DNA of 49,247 bases from Rubripirellula obstinata (lineage in GTDB: Bacteria; Planctomycetota; Planctomycetia; Pirellulales; Pirellulaceae): positions 1 to 49,247 of the forward strand of contig NZ_LWSK01000039.1 of assembly GCF_001642955.1 (NCBI RefSeq), written 5' to 3'. How positions within the stretch are numbered: position 1 is the first letter of the stretch; the number at the start of each line of letters is the position of its first letter. Both the position numbers and the translations under genes were made by a program. Below are positions 35,750 to 44,355 of this stretch, one piece after another. A model generated the notes under the pieces. That model made no database searches, was not told the origin of the DNA, and saw nothing but the letters and a program-made list of their open reading frames with translations.

Positions 35750-35826
35750 GTAGGCCGTAGCGAGTGAAGCGAGTGACGGCTTTTTCAGCAGTACTGCCGT
35801 CACTCGTTTCACTCGCTAAGGCCTAC
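35750..35826. repeat. GTAGGCCGTAGCGAG palindrome
   Basis: The arms GTAGGCCGTAGCGAGTGAA and the complementary one form an inverted repeat. The centre holds a further inner hairpin (GTGACGGC with GCCGTCAC). Related sequences at 175-206 and 818-848 lie in opposite orientations around the T-rich elements. Confidence 0.8.
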
Positions 35827-35856
35827 AAGAATGATCAGCGATTAAAACGCAGGTCA

Positions 35857-35897
35857 AAAAAAAACGGTGAGGCAACCCAAAGGGCTGCCCCACCGTT
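35857..35897 (-). terminator. Strong rho-independent terminator (minus strand)
   Basis: On the minus strand AACGGTGGGGCAGCCC pairs with GGTTGCCTCACCGTT around a short loop and is followed by a run of nine T. It is the best intrinsic terminator in the window. No gene of that strand ends just before it: the next minus-strand coding region stops at 36499. It may end a small transcript from 35900-36180. Confidence 0.75.
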
Positions 35898-36189
35898 AGT
35901 ATCAAAACCCGCGAGAGGTTCTTGGTTGGATTCTGATGACGCAATCCCACTTTCGCCATCCACCAATCAAGTCCGCTCAGTTTTCTCGGAGTCATCCGAC
36001 AACGTCTTCAAACTCCTAAGCGTTGGGCGTTCCACACGGAAAGCCCTTGCCGGTTTAATAACCATCGGCCGATTATGCCCCTTAGCAGGGATCGGAACCG
36101 TCGAAACGATCATCCGGGTACATGCGGCGTACCTGTTGGCACGGTCAGGCAAGCTGTGCCGGTTAGGTGCGCTGGTCGGCCAGAAAACC

Positions 36190-36468
36190 GTAGGCCGGAA
36201 TTCGTAGGCCGGAACAAGACGCGTCAGCGACGCAGTTCCGGCAGACCGCATTGAGGCAGGTCGCAGGATTGCAAATTGCAAATTGGACAATGCAAATTGA
36301 AAATTGTCGGTGAAACACGGTCCTTCAGAATTTTCAATTTGCAACGTTCATCTTGCAATTTGCAATTGTCTGTCTTCGGGCTGGTTTCAACGCGATCTTC
36401 CGCATCGTTTTCAGGCAGGGCACGGGATTGCCGGAACTGCGCCGCTGACGCGTCTTGTTCCGGCCTAC
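36190..36468. repeat. Composite palindromic element
   Basis: The arms at 36204-36243 and 36429-36468 are 40-bp inverted repeats with one mismatch, of the GTAGGCCGGAACAAG family. Between them are AT-rich words repeated in both directions (TTGCAAATTGCAAATT, CAATTTGCAA). It is far larger than the simple palindromes and may be a MITE. Confidence 0.7.
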
Positions 36469-36498
36469 CTGAGTGCGGCCAATCAAAACTTTGCGAGG

Positions 36499-36879
36499 CT
36501 AAGCGGCGCGTCGGATGCCTTCATCACTGTCGGCTTGATCACTGTCGGCCGAATCAATTCTCTGCGAATTGATCGAGATCACGTGTGGCGATTCTTCGCC
36601 GGCCAAGCCAGCCGCGTCATCGATCTGATCAGCTTTCAAGACGCAACACAGACTCTGATCGGCGGTGAAAATCTTCACTTGGTCTTCTTCGATAAACCAA
36701 ACCGCACGATGGGTCGATGTGCTAAACCGTCGCCCGCAGTAATGTTCGTCGCGAATCAGGATCGACTCGATCGCGATCACGCAATCAACCTCGTCCGTAC
36801 TGCCCGGTTGATCCGCCTGGCTAGCCAAGTAACCTTCAATCGCTGATCGGACCGTTGTTAATCGCTGTGAATTTGTCAT
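36499..36879 (-). CDS. Hypothetical protein
   Basis: 126 aa from the ATG at 36879 (MTNSQRLTTVRSAIEGYL). The middle (DEVDCVIAIESILIRDEHYCGRRFSTSTHRAVWFIEEDQVKIF) looks folded; the C-terminus is a repetitive Asp/Ser tail (SADSDQADSDE). No known domain. It is divergent from hpt, 202 bases away. Plausible because of its sensible start and composition; a longer frame upstream to 37014 is not supported. Confidence 0.6.
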   Translation of the reverse strand: MTNSQRLTTVRSAIEGYLASQADQPGSTDEVDCVIAIESILIRDEHYCGRRFSTSTHRAVWFIEEDQVKIFTADQSLCCVLKADQIDDAAGLAGEESPHVISINSQRIDSADSDQADSDEGIRRAA

Positions 36880-37081
36880 GCGGTGAACTGGTCTGGCAAG
36901 TGAGGTACGATGGTGTAACTCGGAGTATTTTCGACCGTCGGAACGCGATTTGATTGACGTAATTTGCTCCAAGATCACGAACACCCCAATGCGACCGGTC
37001 AACCGGATCGACACGGTCTGCTCAAATCCCCTAAATTAAAATCATCTAAACACCAGGAACCTGGTTTCCAAGGATTAATCG

Positions 37082-37627
37082 ATGCGAACTTTGCTCACTG
37101 AATCTCAACTTCACGATGGTGTCCAGCGATTGGCGGTCGAAATCGATGAACATTACGGCAACAATCGCCCCATCACTTTGATTGCGGTCATGACCGGATC
37201 GCTGGTCCTGTTCGCTGACCTGATCCGCCGGCTATCGATGCCGCAACGGATCGGCGTCATCCAGGCATCCAGCTATCGCGGCGGGACCACGTCGGGTGAA
37301 TTAAGCGTCGATTCAAAAATGATGATCGACGTCAAAGGACGTGACGTGTTGCTGGTCGACGACATTTTCGACACCGGCAAAACGTTGGATCGTTTGACGG
37401 GAATGCTGACCGACTTTGGTGCTCAGTCCGTCAAGACAGGCGTGCTGCTGCATAAGCAACGCGAGCATTCGACGACGCTGCGTCCAGACTTCGTTGCCTT
37501 CAAAATCCCGGACGAATTCGTGGTGGGTTACGGTTTGGATTACTTGGACATGTATCGCAACCTGCCATATCTGGCGGTACTGGAACCGTCTGAAATTGAA
37601 GCCACGGCAGCCCAAGCCAATGCCTGA
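37082..37627 (+). CDS. hpt: Hypoxanthine phosphoribosyltransferase
   Basis: 181 aa type-I phosphoribosyltransferase. The PRPP-binding motif is VLLVDDIFDTGKTL (90-103), and the N-terminal half has ITLIAVMTGSLVLFADLIRR and QASSYRGGTTSGEL, typical of HPRT. The C-terminal VGYGLDYLDMYRNLPYLAVL is a good family signature. It salvages hypoxanthine/guanine with PRPP. Its last 8 bases overlap the next gene, so purine salvage and the two glycosyltransferases share a transcript. Confidence 0.93.
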   Translation: MRTLLTESQLHDGVQRLAVEIDEHYGNNRPITLIAVMTGSLVLFADLIRRLSMPQRIGVIQASSYRGGTTSGELSVDSKMMIDVKGRDVLLVDDIFDTGKTLDRLTGMLTDFGAQSVKTGVLLHKQREHSTTLRPDFVAFKIPDEFVVGYGLDYLDMYRNLPYLAVLEPSEIEATAAQANA

Positions 37628-38888
37628 GCCATCGTCGGCGGATTCTGGAAAGCTGAAATCAAGTCGAAAAAGAATACTGATCGTGGGCCGTCGGTTTTGG
37701 CCGCACGGCGGGCACGCTGAAGCCGTTCACTTAACGGAACTTGCGTCCGGTTTGCATCGACTTGGGTATCACGTCGAAGTCGTGACGCCGCGTTATGCAT
37801 CGCATTGGCCAGAACGGTTTCAGTTTCGCGAGTTCGCGGTTCATCGCCCCGTTGCCGCACCCAAGAGTGACTGGAGCGTCGCTCGGTACACAAGACAACT
37901 GACCCAGTGGCTAAGAACCAAGTGCCGATCGTTTGACGCGATCATTGTGGATTGCATTCGCGAAGAAGCCATCGCCGCGATCGAGGCAACTCGCAGAACC
38001 GCCTGCCAAACGATCCTGAAATTTGGCAGCCGAGACGGCGTCAGTGATGATCAATGGTGGAACCAGAATCGGGCTTCGCGACGGTGTGCTGCCATCGGAC
38101 GAATGGCCGACCATGTGATTGTTACCAATGCGAATCAATCACGATCGCTTTTGACCCACCACTTTGACGTTGCCCGAATCAAAAGAATTGAAAATGGGTT
38201 TCGCTCTGGCCCTGTTCAGAATGCTGTCGGCAAAGCAGCGGCCCGCAAGTCGCTTGGTCAGGTCAATGGAGACTTATTGACGGACAGCGATTCGATTGTG
38301 TTGCTGACGACCGATCGCATGACGCGAGGCGGCGGCGTTTTCACGCTTGTCGAAGCGGCTCGGTTGCTAATGACCAAGCACCCCAATTTGCGAATCTGGT
38401 TTATCGGTGACGGACCGGCTCGCGATAAGATCTATTCCACCCTTCGCAGCGACGGAATCCGAGCTCAGATTGCGATGCCAGGTTCGTTTTGCGACTTCGA
38501 TGATTTGATGATGGCGGCTGACGTCTACATTCACAGCGGCGATGATGGCGGCGCTTCATTGTTACCCATCGCCATCGCATCCGGCTTGCCCATCGTGGCA
38601 CGCAGCAGCCCGGCAAACTATGAGATCCTTGGTGCTGCGTCGGCCGACCAATGCCCCGAAATCGCGTGGTATGATTCAGACAAGGAATATGACCTGCGTA
38701 AAAAAATTAGTCATCTGCTAAGAGATCGCACGGCGAGTCTGCAGGCATCCGAAATTCTAAAACGACGCTTGCTTCGATCCCGTCCCGAATCGCGGATGCT
38801 TGAACAGTACGATGAATTAATTCAGCAACAGAATCCAACGACAACACAAACGACAAAACCCGACGCAAACCGCAAGGCGACTGGATGA
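37620..38888 (+). CDS. Glycosyltransferase family 4
   Basis: 422 aa, GT-B fold. N-terminal domain: ILIVGRRFWPHGGHAEAVHLTELASGLHRLGYHVEVVTPRY (22-62). C-terminal donor-binding domain: LLTTDRMTRGGGVFTLVEAARLL, RIWFIGDGPARD and ASGLPIVARSSPANYEI. The usual Glu-x7-Glu is less perfect (SGDDGGASLLPIAIA). The start at 37620 overlaps hpt by 8 bases; a longer frame upstream lies inside hpt. It probably adds a sugar during glycan or glycolipid synthesis. Confidence 0.87.
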   Translation: MPEPSSADSGKLKSSRKRILIVGRRFWPHGGHAEAVHLTELASGLHRLGYHVEVVTPRYASHWPERFQFREFAVHRPVAAPKSDWSVARYTRQLTQWLRTKCRSFDAIIVDCIREEAIAAIEATRRTACQTILKFGSRDGVSDDQWWNQNRASRRCAAIGRMADHVIVTNANQSRSLLTHHFDVARIKRIENGFRSGPVQNAVGKAAARKSLGQVNGDLLTDSDSIVLLTTDRMTRGGGVFTLVEAARLLMTKHPNLRIWFIGDGPARDKIYSTLRSDGIRAQIAMPGSFCDFDDLMMAADVYIHSGDDGGASLLPIAIASGLPIVARSSPANYEILGAASADQCPEIAWYDSDKEYDLRKKISHLLRDRTASLQASEILKRRLLRSRPESRMLEQYDELIQQQNPTTTQTTKPDANRKATG

Positions 38889-39994
38889 CGATCCGTTTAG
38901 CACTAGTCATCCCCACCATGGACCAGGGTGGCGCTGAGAAACAGCTTTGTTTGCTGGCCGAGAATTTACCGCCTGACCAGTTTGACGTTCGTGTGTTCTT
39001 GTTGACGCGCGATGGGCCGCTGTCGGATCGACTTCGCCGCGCGGGTGTCGAAGTGGTCGTGATTGGAAAGCGGTTTAAGGCTGACCCGACGGCCCTGTTT
39101 CGTCTACGAAAACACTTCCAATCGTTCCAGCCCGACATTGTTCATACTTGGCTGTTTGCGGCGAACAGTTTTGGCCGTGTTGCGGCACGAATGGCGTCGG
39201 TCCCGCGAATCATGGCGTCGGAGCGATGCGTGGACCTTTGGAAAACTGCGGCTCACTTTTTGATTGATCGTCGGCTAGCCGGTTTCACTGAAACGATCAC
39301 CGTCAACAGTCAAGGCATCGCTGATTTCTATGCAGGCCATGGAATCCCGGCCAGTAAGTTTCGCGTGATTCACAATGGCATCACGCCTAGCAGCGATGCA
39401 AATTCGGAGGAATCAAAACCAACCGATTCGGCATGGGCACGCGAGAGTTTGCAGATTGTTGATGATCGCCGATTGATCTTGGCAGTGGGACGTTTGTGGC
39501 CTCAGAAACGTTATCGCGATTTGATCTGGGCAGCCGAGTTAATGGCGACGATGCGAGGCGATACGACGTTGGTCATTGTCGGCGACGGTCCTCAGTCCGC
39601 TGAATTGTTGCGGCATCGCGACGCCGTATCAACGCCGCTGCACGTTCGTTTCGCGGGCCACCGCAGCGACGTTGCCAGTTTGCTGCCGCACGCGGATGTG
39701 TTTTGGATCGGCAGCGAATATGAAGGGCAAAGCAATTCCGTCATTGAAGCCATGCAAGCCGGCGTCCCGGTGGTGGCGAGCGACATTCCCGGTAACCGAG
39801 ATCTAGTGGTCCCCGGCGAGACTGGATTCATTGTCGAACTTGGCGACACCGCAGACTTCGCAAGACAGACCCACAAACTATTGGAAGATCCTGAATTGGC
39901 CCGGCAAATGGGCGAGTCCGCAAAAACAAGAATCGCAAACGAGTTCAGCGTCGAAAAAATGGTCGACGCCTACGTTGATCTGTATCGATCTTAA
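38885..39994 (+). CDS. Glycosyltransferase family 4
   Basis: 369 aa, GT-B fold. The N-terminal VIPTMDQGGAEKQLCLLAENL (9-29) and C-terminal LVIVGDGPQSAELL, GSEYEGQSNSVIEAMQAGVPVVASDIPGN (near 277-305) with its Glu-x7-Glu-type motif are typical. It overlaps the previous GT gene by four bases (ATGA), making hpt-GT-GT one operon. Likely partner in the same glycan pathway. No membrane segment is seen. Confidence 0.9.
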   Translation: MTIRLALVIPTMDQGGAEKQLCLLAENLPPDQFDVRVFLLTRDGPLSDRLRRAGVEVVVIGKRFKADPTALFRLRKHFQSFQPDIVHTWLFAANSFGRVAARMASVPRIMASERCVDLWKTAAHFLIDRRLAGFTETITVNSQGIADFYAGHGIPASKFRVIHNGITPSSDANSEESKPTDSAWARESLQIVDDRRLILAVGRLWPQKRYRDLIWAAELMATMRGDTTLVIVGDGPQSAELLRHRDAVSTPLHVRFAGHRSDVASLLPHADVFWIGSEYEGQSNSVIEAMQAGVPVVASDIPGNRDLVVPGETGFIVELGDTADFARQTHKLLEDPELARQMGESAKTRIANEFSVEKMVDAYVDLYRS

Positions 39995-40003
39995 CTTCGC
40001 GGA

Positions 40004-40513
40004 TCAATCGACGTTTTCAAAATCGTCGAAGTCATCGAGTTCATCGTCGATGTCATCTTCAACGTCGTCGTCTTTGTCTTTGCCAGCGGTGTTGAGACCA
40101 AATTCGGTGCTGATTTCATCGTCGATTTCAATCTCGTAGTCGTCCTCAAGTTCTTCCTCGAAGTCGTCATCAAAGTCATCGTCGAAATCATCTTCGTCGA
40201 TATCGTCGAATTCATCTAAGTCTTCGTCGTCATCGAGTCCATCTTTGAATCCGCCGTCCTCGGTCTCGGTACCAAAGCCCGCGTCGTCAATTTCCGGCTC
40301 ATCTTTTTCGTCCTCGTCATCGTCGTCGTCGTCGTCATCATCATCGTCGTCATCATCTTTCGACGCTGACACAGTGTCCGTCACCGAAGGGCGAAGTGTC
40401 TCATTTGGAAGAACGACGGTTTGAAGAGTCATCAGTGGTGAAACCAACGTCGGTGCGTCCGCGGTCATGGGAACGGCCAATGGCATATCAATACTGGGAG
40501 AAAAGACGGGCAT
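40004..40513 (-). CDS. Very acidic hypothetical protein
   Basis: 169 aa from the ATG at 40513. The first part is ordinary (VFSPSIDMPLAVPM), then the chain is almost all Asp/Glu, including an Asp run of about 14 and units such as DDDEDLDEFDDIDEDD. Its codons are mixed GAC/GAT, which suggests protein-level selection rather than a pure DNA triplet repeat. Such proteins may bind calcium or other cations. I see no domain. An alternative is that the region is non-coding; the reverse strand gives a serine-rich frame. Confidence 0.6.
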   Translation of the reverse strand: MPVFSPSIDMPLAVPMTADAPTLVSPLMTLQTVVLPNETLRPSVTDTVSASKDDDDDDDDDDDDDDEDEKDEPEIDDAGFGTETEDGGFKDGLDDDEDLDEFDDIDEDDFDDDFDDDFEEELEDDYEIEIDDEISTEFGLNTAGKDKDDDVEDDIDDELDDFDDFENVD

Positions 40514-40770
40514 GAGCAGCGATGTTTGAGGCGATGTTTGAAGCGATGTAAGGATAGGCAAAAAGGGCGGCTTTGCAAAAGCCCGTTGAGTTTTCGTCGG
40601 TTTCTTATTTCCCGGCCAATCAGTGCTGTGCCCAGCCGATATGACAATGTGGGTGGTTCATTCAGCGAACATTTTGATAGGTACCGCTCAGGCTACAAGC
40701 CGACGCACGCCACTTTTCGCAATGAAAGTCGCGTAAACCACTGAAACAATCATAAAAAGCCGACTTCCGC

Positions 40771-41595
40771 ATGACTCGATCACAACTTTCGTACTGCCAA
40801 GATCTATTAGAACGCAGTTTTGGTCTCATCAATCGAGCTTCAAAGCCGATTACGACTTTGCTTATCGCATTTTCCCTGGCCAGCCTGTTTTCGGCATCCG
40901 GGTGTGCTTCTCGGCAATATGGTCACATGTTGGCGTCGGATGACAAAGATATCGTCGGCAGCCACAACGCTGGCGCGGCGACTTGGAACCCCTTGGTGGA
41001 TGAATCGGTCGCCAAAATTCTCTCACGCTGTCCGCCAAGCATTCAACCGGTCTCCTTCGAGCTCGCAGGCCATGTGACACCGGATCCCACCACGGTCGGA
41101 TCTTCGCTGGTCCCCGAAACATCACTGGCAGGAACATCATTGGCAAACGGGCCGGCCTCGGTTTGCTTTGTCGGGATTGAAAACAAGAGTGCAGAAGAAT
41201 TGGCTGATTTCAAGGAACAGCTTTACCAACAAATCGACTCTCAGATCAATTCCGCCGAGACCTTTCGCGGGATCAGTCGTCGCATGGTCGATGCAGCTCT
41301 CGTCGAAACTCGGTTGCGTCCCGAATCTTTGATGCTCCCTCATCACCGCGATGCGTTTGCCGCAGCCTTGGGGCGTCAGGGAACGCCGGTGGATTATTTG
41401 ATGTTTGCTACCGTCACGACTGGCACAACGGATCGCAACAAAACCACTCAGCGTGATTACACATTGACGCTAGAAATGGTGAACTTGCACACCGGCGAAT
41501 TTCTGAAAGAGTCGGCCAAGATTCGCAAGGGATACAGCAAAACGCGTGCGGGTAAATGGTGGAACTTTGGCATCTTTGATCAGGCTGACGGCTAA
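40771..41595 (+). CDS. LpoB-like lipoprotein
   Basis: 274 aa. An N-terminal hydrophobic segment ends in a lipobox (SASGC, Cys about 45). The C-terminal half has the LpoB (penicillin-binding-protein activator, COG3417) layout: VCFVGIENKSAEELADFKEQLYQQI, DYLMFATVTTG and YTLTLEMVNLHTGEFLKESAKIRKGY. LpoB of E. coli activates PBP1B from the outer membrane. Residues SLAG/SLAN come from a 15-bp tandem duplication (41119-41148). The next gene is COG3014-like, as in many proteobacteria. Confidence 0.75.
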   Translation: MTRSQLSYCQDLLERSFGLINRASKPITTLLIAFSLASLFSASGCASRQYGHMLASDDKDIVGSHNAGAATWNPLVDESVAKILSRCPPSIQPVSFELAGHVTPDPTTVGSSLVPETSLAGTSLANGPASVCFVGIENKSAEELADFKEQLYQQIDSQINSAETFRGISRRMVDAALVETRLRPESLMLPHHRDAFAAALGRQGTPVDYLMFATVTTGTTDRNKTTQRDYTLTLEMVNLHTGEFLKESAKIRKGYSKTRAGKWWNFGIFDQADG

Positions 41596-41604
41596 ACCAT
41601 CCCA

Positions 41605-43008
41605 GTGAAAACTGTTAACGACTGTCGATCGCTGCGATGCTTTGCCTGTCTGCCATTGTGCATCCTGTTTTTGACCGGCTGCTTTTTGACCGGCTGCCTT
41701 GGATGCGCCCGCAGCGTCGGCACCATCGATTCGGCTCGGTCAGCTTTTCACAATGGCGACCTTGTCGCGGCCGAAGAAACACTTTCGCAAATTGCCAGCA
41801 AGCAAGGCGGCGACTCGCATGCCGCTGCACTTGATTTGGCAATGGTCAGACTTTCGGCTGGCGATTTAGACGGCGCTGAAAGCGAGCTTCGCAGGCTTCG
41901 CAATCAGTTCGACGAACTCCCCGAAACAAACCTGCTTTGCGATTCGGCATCGATGTTGACCGATGATACGGTCCGCGTGTTTCGCCCCGCGGGCTACGAA
42001 GAAGTTATGATCCGAGCGATGTTGGCGGTGTGTTCGTTGGCGGGTGATTCGATCGATGCAGAAGCCTACGCGCTGCAGGCTTCGATGCAGCAAAACAAGC
42101 TACGTGATCGAGCCGAGCAGCGCGGTATTCCTTCAGCGACAGAAAAGTTTGAACCGATCGCGATCGCACCCTATTTGCGCGGCGTTCTTCGCGAGGCAAC
42201 TCATCACGACTACGACGATGCCGCCAAAGCGTATCAATTGGTCAGCGCCGTACGGCCTCAATTTGGCCCGGCCAGCGCCGACATTCAACGAGCCACCACG
42301 GGCACGCACAGCCGACCTGGGCACGGCGTTTTGTACGTGATCGCCTGCGTTGGCGAAGGCCCACGGCTTGTCGAAACCGAGGCACCGACCACCTCGGACG
42401 CGCTCGCAATCGCATCGGTAGCACTGAGTGCGAGTCAAAACAATTCGCAAAAATCCAACGGCGGTAAATCCAGGGCCGTGCCGGTGATTCCTAACATCGC
42501 ATCAGTGAAGGTTCCGCGAGTCGTGATCCCGGAAACTCCCATCGCGTCGGTCGGAGTTCGCGTGAACGGGGTTCTCTACGGAGCAACACAAACGTTGACG
42601 GATGTGGGCGACTTGGCCATCAAACAAACCGAAGCCGAAATGCCCTGGACGCTAGCCCGCGCCGTGATGCGACGAACGACAAAAGAATTAGCCGTCGCCA
42701 AGATCGGCGATTCGATGGGCCTGGGCGGAGGTGCCGGATCACTGTTCCAGTTCGCGGCCGCATCGGCGTGGGCGGGCACCGAGAACGCTGACACTCGCTG
42801 TTGGGCGTTATTGCCACGCGAGATCCAAGTCCTGAGGGCAGAACTGCCGTCCGGCCAACATGATTTGGTGGTCGAACCACTCGGCTGGAACGGACAGCCG
42901 ATCGGATCAACAAACCTGCGCGAGATCGAAATGGTCGATGGACGCAATACCTATGCGGTGGTCATCGCGCCGGGAAAGGTGATCTACCAAATCGGCTCAG
43001 CAAAGTGA
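41605..43008 (+). CDS. COG3014-like lipoprotein
   Basis: 467 aa with a signal sequence and a doubled lipobox (LTGCFLTGC), caused by a 15-bp duplication of TTTTTGACCGGCTGC (41668-41697). The section AGYEEVMIRAMLAVCSLAGDSIDAEAYALQASMQQNKLRDRA resembles the conserved core of COG3014, and TPR-like helices precede it. The start is GTG. It lies 9 bases after the LpoB-like gene, so the pair is an operon; this neighbourhood is known for lpoB in proteobacteria. Function: unknown, possibly cell-wall synthesis control. Confidence 0.72.
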   Translation: MKTVNDCRSLRCFACLPLCILFLTGCFLTGCLGCARSVGTIDSARSAFHNGDLVAAEETLSQIASKQGGDSHAAALDLAMVRLSAGDLDGAESELRRLRNQFDELPETNLLCDSASMLTDDTVRVFRPAGYEEVMIRAMLAVCSLAGDSIDAEAYALQASMQQNKLRDRAEQRGIPSATEKFEPIAIAPYLRGVLREATHHDYDDAAKAYQLVSAVRPQFGPASADIQRATTGTHSRPGHGVLYVIACVGEGPRLVETEAPTTSDALAIASVALSASQNNSQKSNGGKSRAVPVIPNIASVKVPRVVIPETPIASVGVRVNGVLYGATQTLTDVGDLAIKQTEAEMPWTLARAVMRRTTKELAVAKIGDSMGLGGGAGSLFQFAAASAWAGTENADTRCWALLPREIQVLRAELPSGQHDLVVEPLGWNGQPIGSTNLREIEMVDGRNTYAVVIAPGKVIYQIGSAK

Positions 43009-43032
43009 GGAACGGTTTTAAAACGACCTACC

Positions 43033-43103
43033 CGTAGCCGATCCCGCCAGGGTTCAGTTCAACGTAAGCTGTACCCAACTGAACCCTGGCGGGATCAGCT
43101 ACG
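43033..43103. terminator. Palindrome between convergent genes
   Basis: Arms of 27 bases (CGTAGCCGATCCCGCCAGGG, then TTCAGTT) are complementary except for one position, around a 17-base loop, followed by TTTT on the plus strand. It lies between the COG3014-like gene (+) and the PL14-like gene (-), so it probably terminates from the plus strand and maybe both. A half-copy is at 48907-48930. Confidence 0.65.
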
Positions 43104-43130
43104 TTTTGATCAGTTTCTGAGCGAAGTTTC

Positions 43131-44048
43131 TTACCTCAACACTTCGACTTCAAATTCATCGAAGAAAATCGTTTCGTCTTTCGATGGACCCCAATCGTCA
43201 CTGCTGCCGCCAAAGAAAGTGGTAAAGTAGAACACGTCGATCTTAAGATCGTTGGTCTTGCGGAACTCGATGTTCCTGGCGTCCAGAACTTGCTTTCCAT
43301 TGATGAATGATTTGATTCGTCCGTTCGCTCGCCCGACTTTGTTCAGCTTCAACAAAGTCACGATGCGGTAGAATTGTCCGGAATTGATTTCGATTCGTTC
43401 GCCGTCTTCATCGGTCCAATACAAGTTGTCTTCTTGTCGTCCATCGTTGTTGAAACCGCTCGTTGGATGTTTGACGTATTGCACCAAGTTTGCCTTGGTT
43501 TGAACCGGGGCGCCCGGTTGGCCTTCGTGATCAGTTCGCCACATCATGCGAGCACCAAAGCCGTTGAAACCGTCCGCTTGCGTTGATCCGGTCGGAGCCG
43601 TTCCGCCCGCCAAGCCGGGAAGCTTTCCACCGCGTACGAAATCGAATCCATCAGCGAACTTAACGCGGTAACGAAGACGAACCATCTGGCCGCCTTCCTC
43701 GAAATCAAACTTCCATTGAGCACCGCCGTCCTTGGGGCCAACACCGCCGGCGGGGAAATCAACCGCCATCGCTCCGCCGCGTCCGCGGTAAGTATTCGCG
43801 CCCTTCACGATCGAAACACGCTCTTCACGAATTCCATCTTCCCAAACGGGATCGTTCCAGTCGGATTCCCAGTCATCCTTGGTGTAAAGTTTTGCCTCCG
43901 GATAGTCATCAAACTTCAGATCTAACATCTTCTGACCTGAAACCGTTGATGGCGACAAAACACTCGACCCAACGAATAGGAATGTCAGGCACATCAAGTT
44001 CAGCAACTGACGCGACTTGAACAGGCGATTGATTGGGAAGGTCTTCAT
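43131..44048 (-). CDS. Polysaccharide lyase family 14-like secreted protein
   Basis: 305 aa with a signal peptide (hydrophobic about 18-35, cleavage near VSGQ). The PL14-like jelly-roll signature is visible: RLRYRVKFADGFDFVRGGKLPGLAGG (near 124-150) and the closing FFGGSSDDWGPSKDETIFFDEFEVEVL. Family 14 lyases cut alginate or glucuronan by beta-elimination. The usual tyrosine/lysine catalytic residues cannot be assigned with certainty without an alignment. It likely degrades a marine polysaccharide outside the cytoplasm. Confidence 0.8.
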   Translation of the reverse strand: MKTFPINRLFKSRQLLNLMCLTFLFVGSSVLSPSTVSGQKMLDLKFDDYPEAKLYTKDDWESDWNDPVWEDGIREERVSIVKGANTYRGRGGAMAVDFPAGGVGPKDGGAQWKFDFEEGGQMVRLRYRVKFADGFDFVRGGKLPGLAGGTAPTGSTQADGFNGFGARMMWRTDHEGQPGAPVQTKANLVQYVKHPTSGFNNDGRQEDNLYWTDEDGERIEINSGQFYRIVTLLKLNKVGRANGRIKSFINGKQVLDARNIEFRKTNDLKIDVFYFTTFFGGSSDDWGPSKDETIFFDEFEVEVLR

Positions 44049-44355
44049 GGAAACAATCTTGATAGTAGGAGCAATTTCTCCGCCAAAGGCACTAGGCGGT
44101 AAGATGGGGATTTTAGGTCGTCTTTTTCATGTCGCAAGGATTGCAGCGATTCTCTTTTTTAACGCCCCACTCTATCTCTTTAAGGTAGATAGAAAGGAAG
44201 ATCCGTACCCCTTAGGCATCTCTGATAAGTGAAGATTCTCCCAAACGCGGGTTTCAGCTCGCTTGAATCGAAGGCATTCAGCCAGCTCGACGCTTAGACT
44301 GATGGGACTTTGACGAAGCCAATTCATTCTCAAATACCCGCGTTTCCCGACTTCA
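44049..44355. other. Gene-free gap with weak hairpin
   Basis: The shared upstream region of the lyase and oxidoreductase genes, 307 bases. A small hairpin (CTATCT with AGATAG near 44173-44191) is visible, but no clear promoter pair. Confidence 0.5.

Larger units (their letters stand above)
35609..36498. other. Long gene-free stretch with repeats and a terminator
   Basis: Open frames here pass through repeats or have no recognisable content. The stretch holds a GTAGGCCGTAGCGAG palindrome (35750-35826), a strong minus-strand terminator (35857-35897), and a composite palindromic element (36190-36468). A small minus-strand frame (about 36079-35981, 32 codons) precedes the terminator but is too weak to call a gene. 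Confidence 0.6.

Noticed and set aside
35764-36344. Two overlapping open frames (plus and minus) in the gene-free stretch
   Set aside because: Both run through palindromic repeats and have low-complexity, unrecognisable translations; only the terminator is convincing.
37416-37619. Longer N-terminus for the first glycosyltransferase
   Set aside because: That part is read from hpt in another frame and does not resemble a GT.
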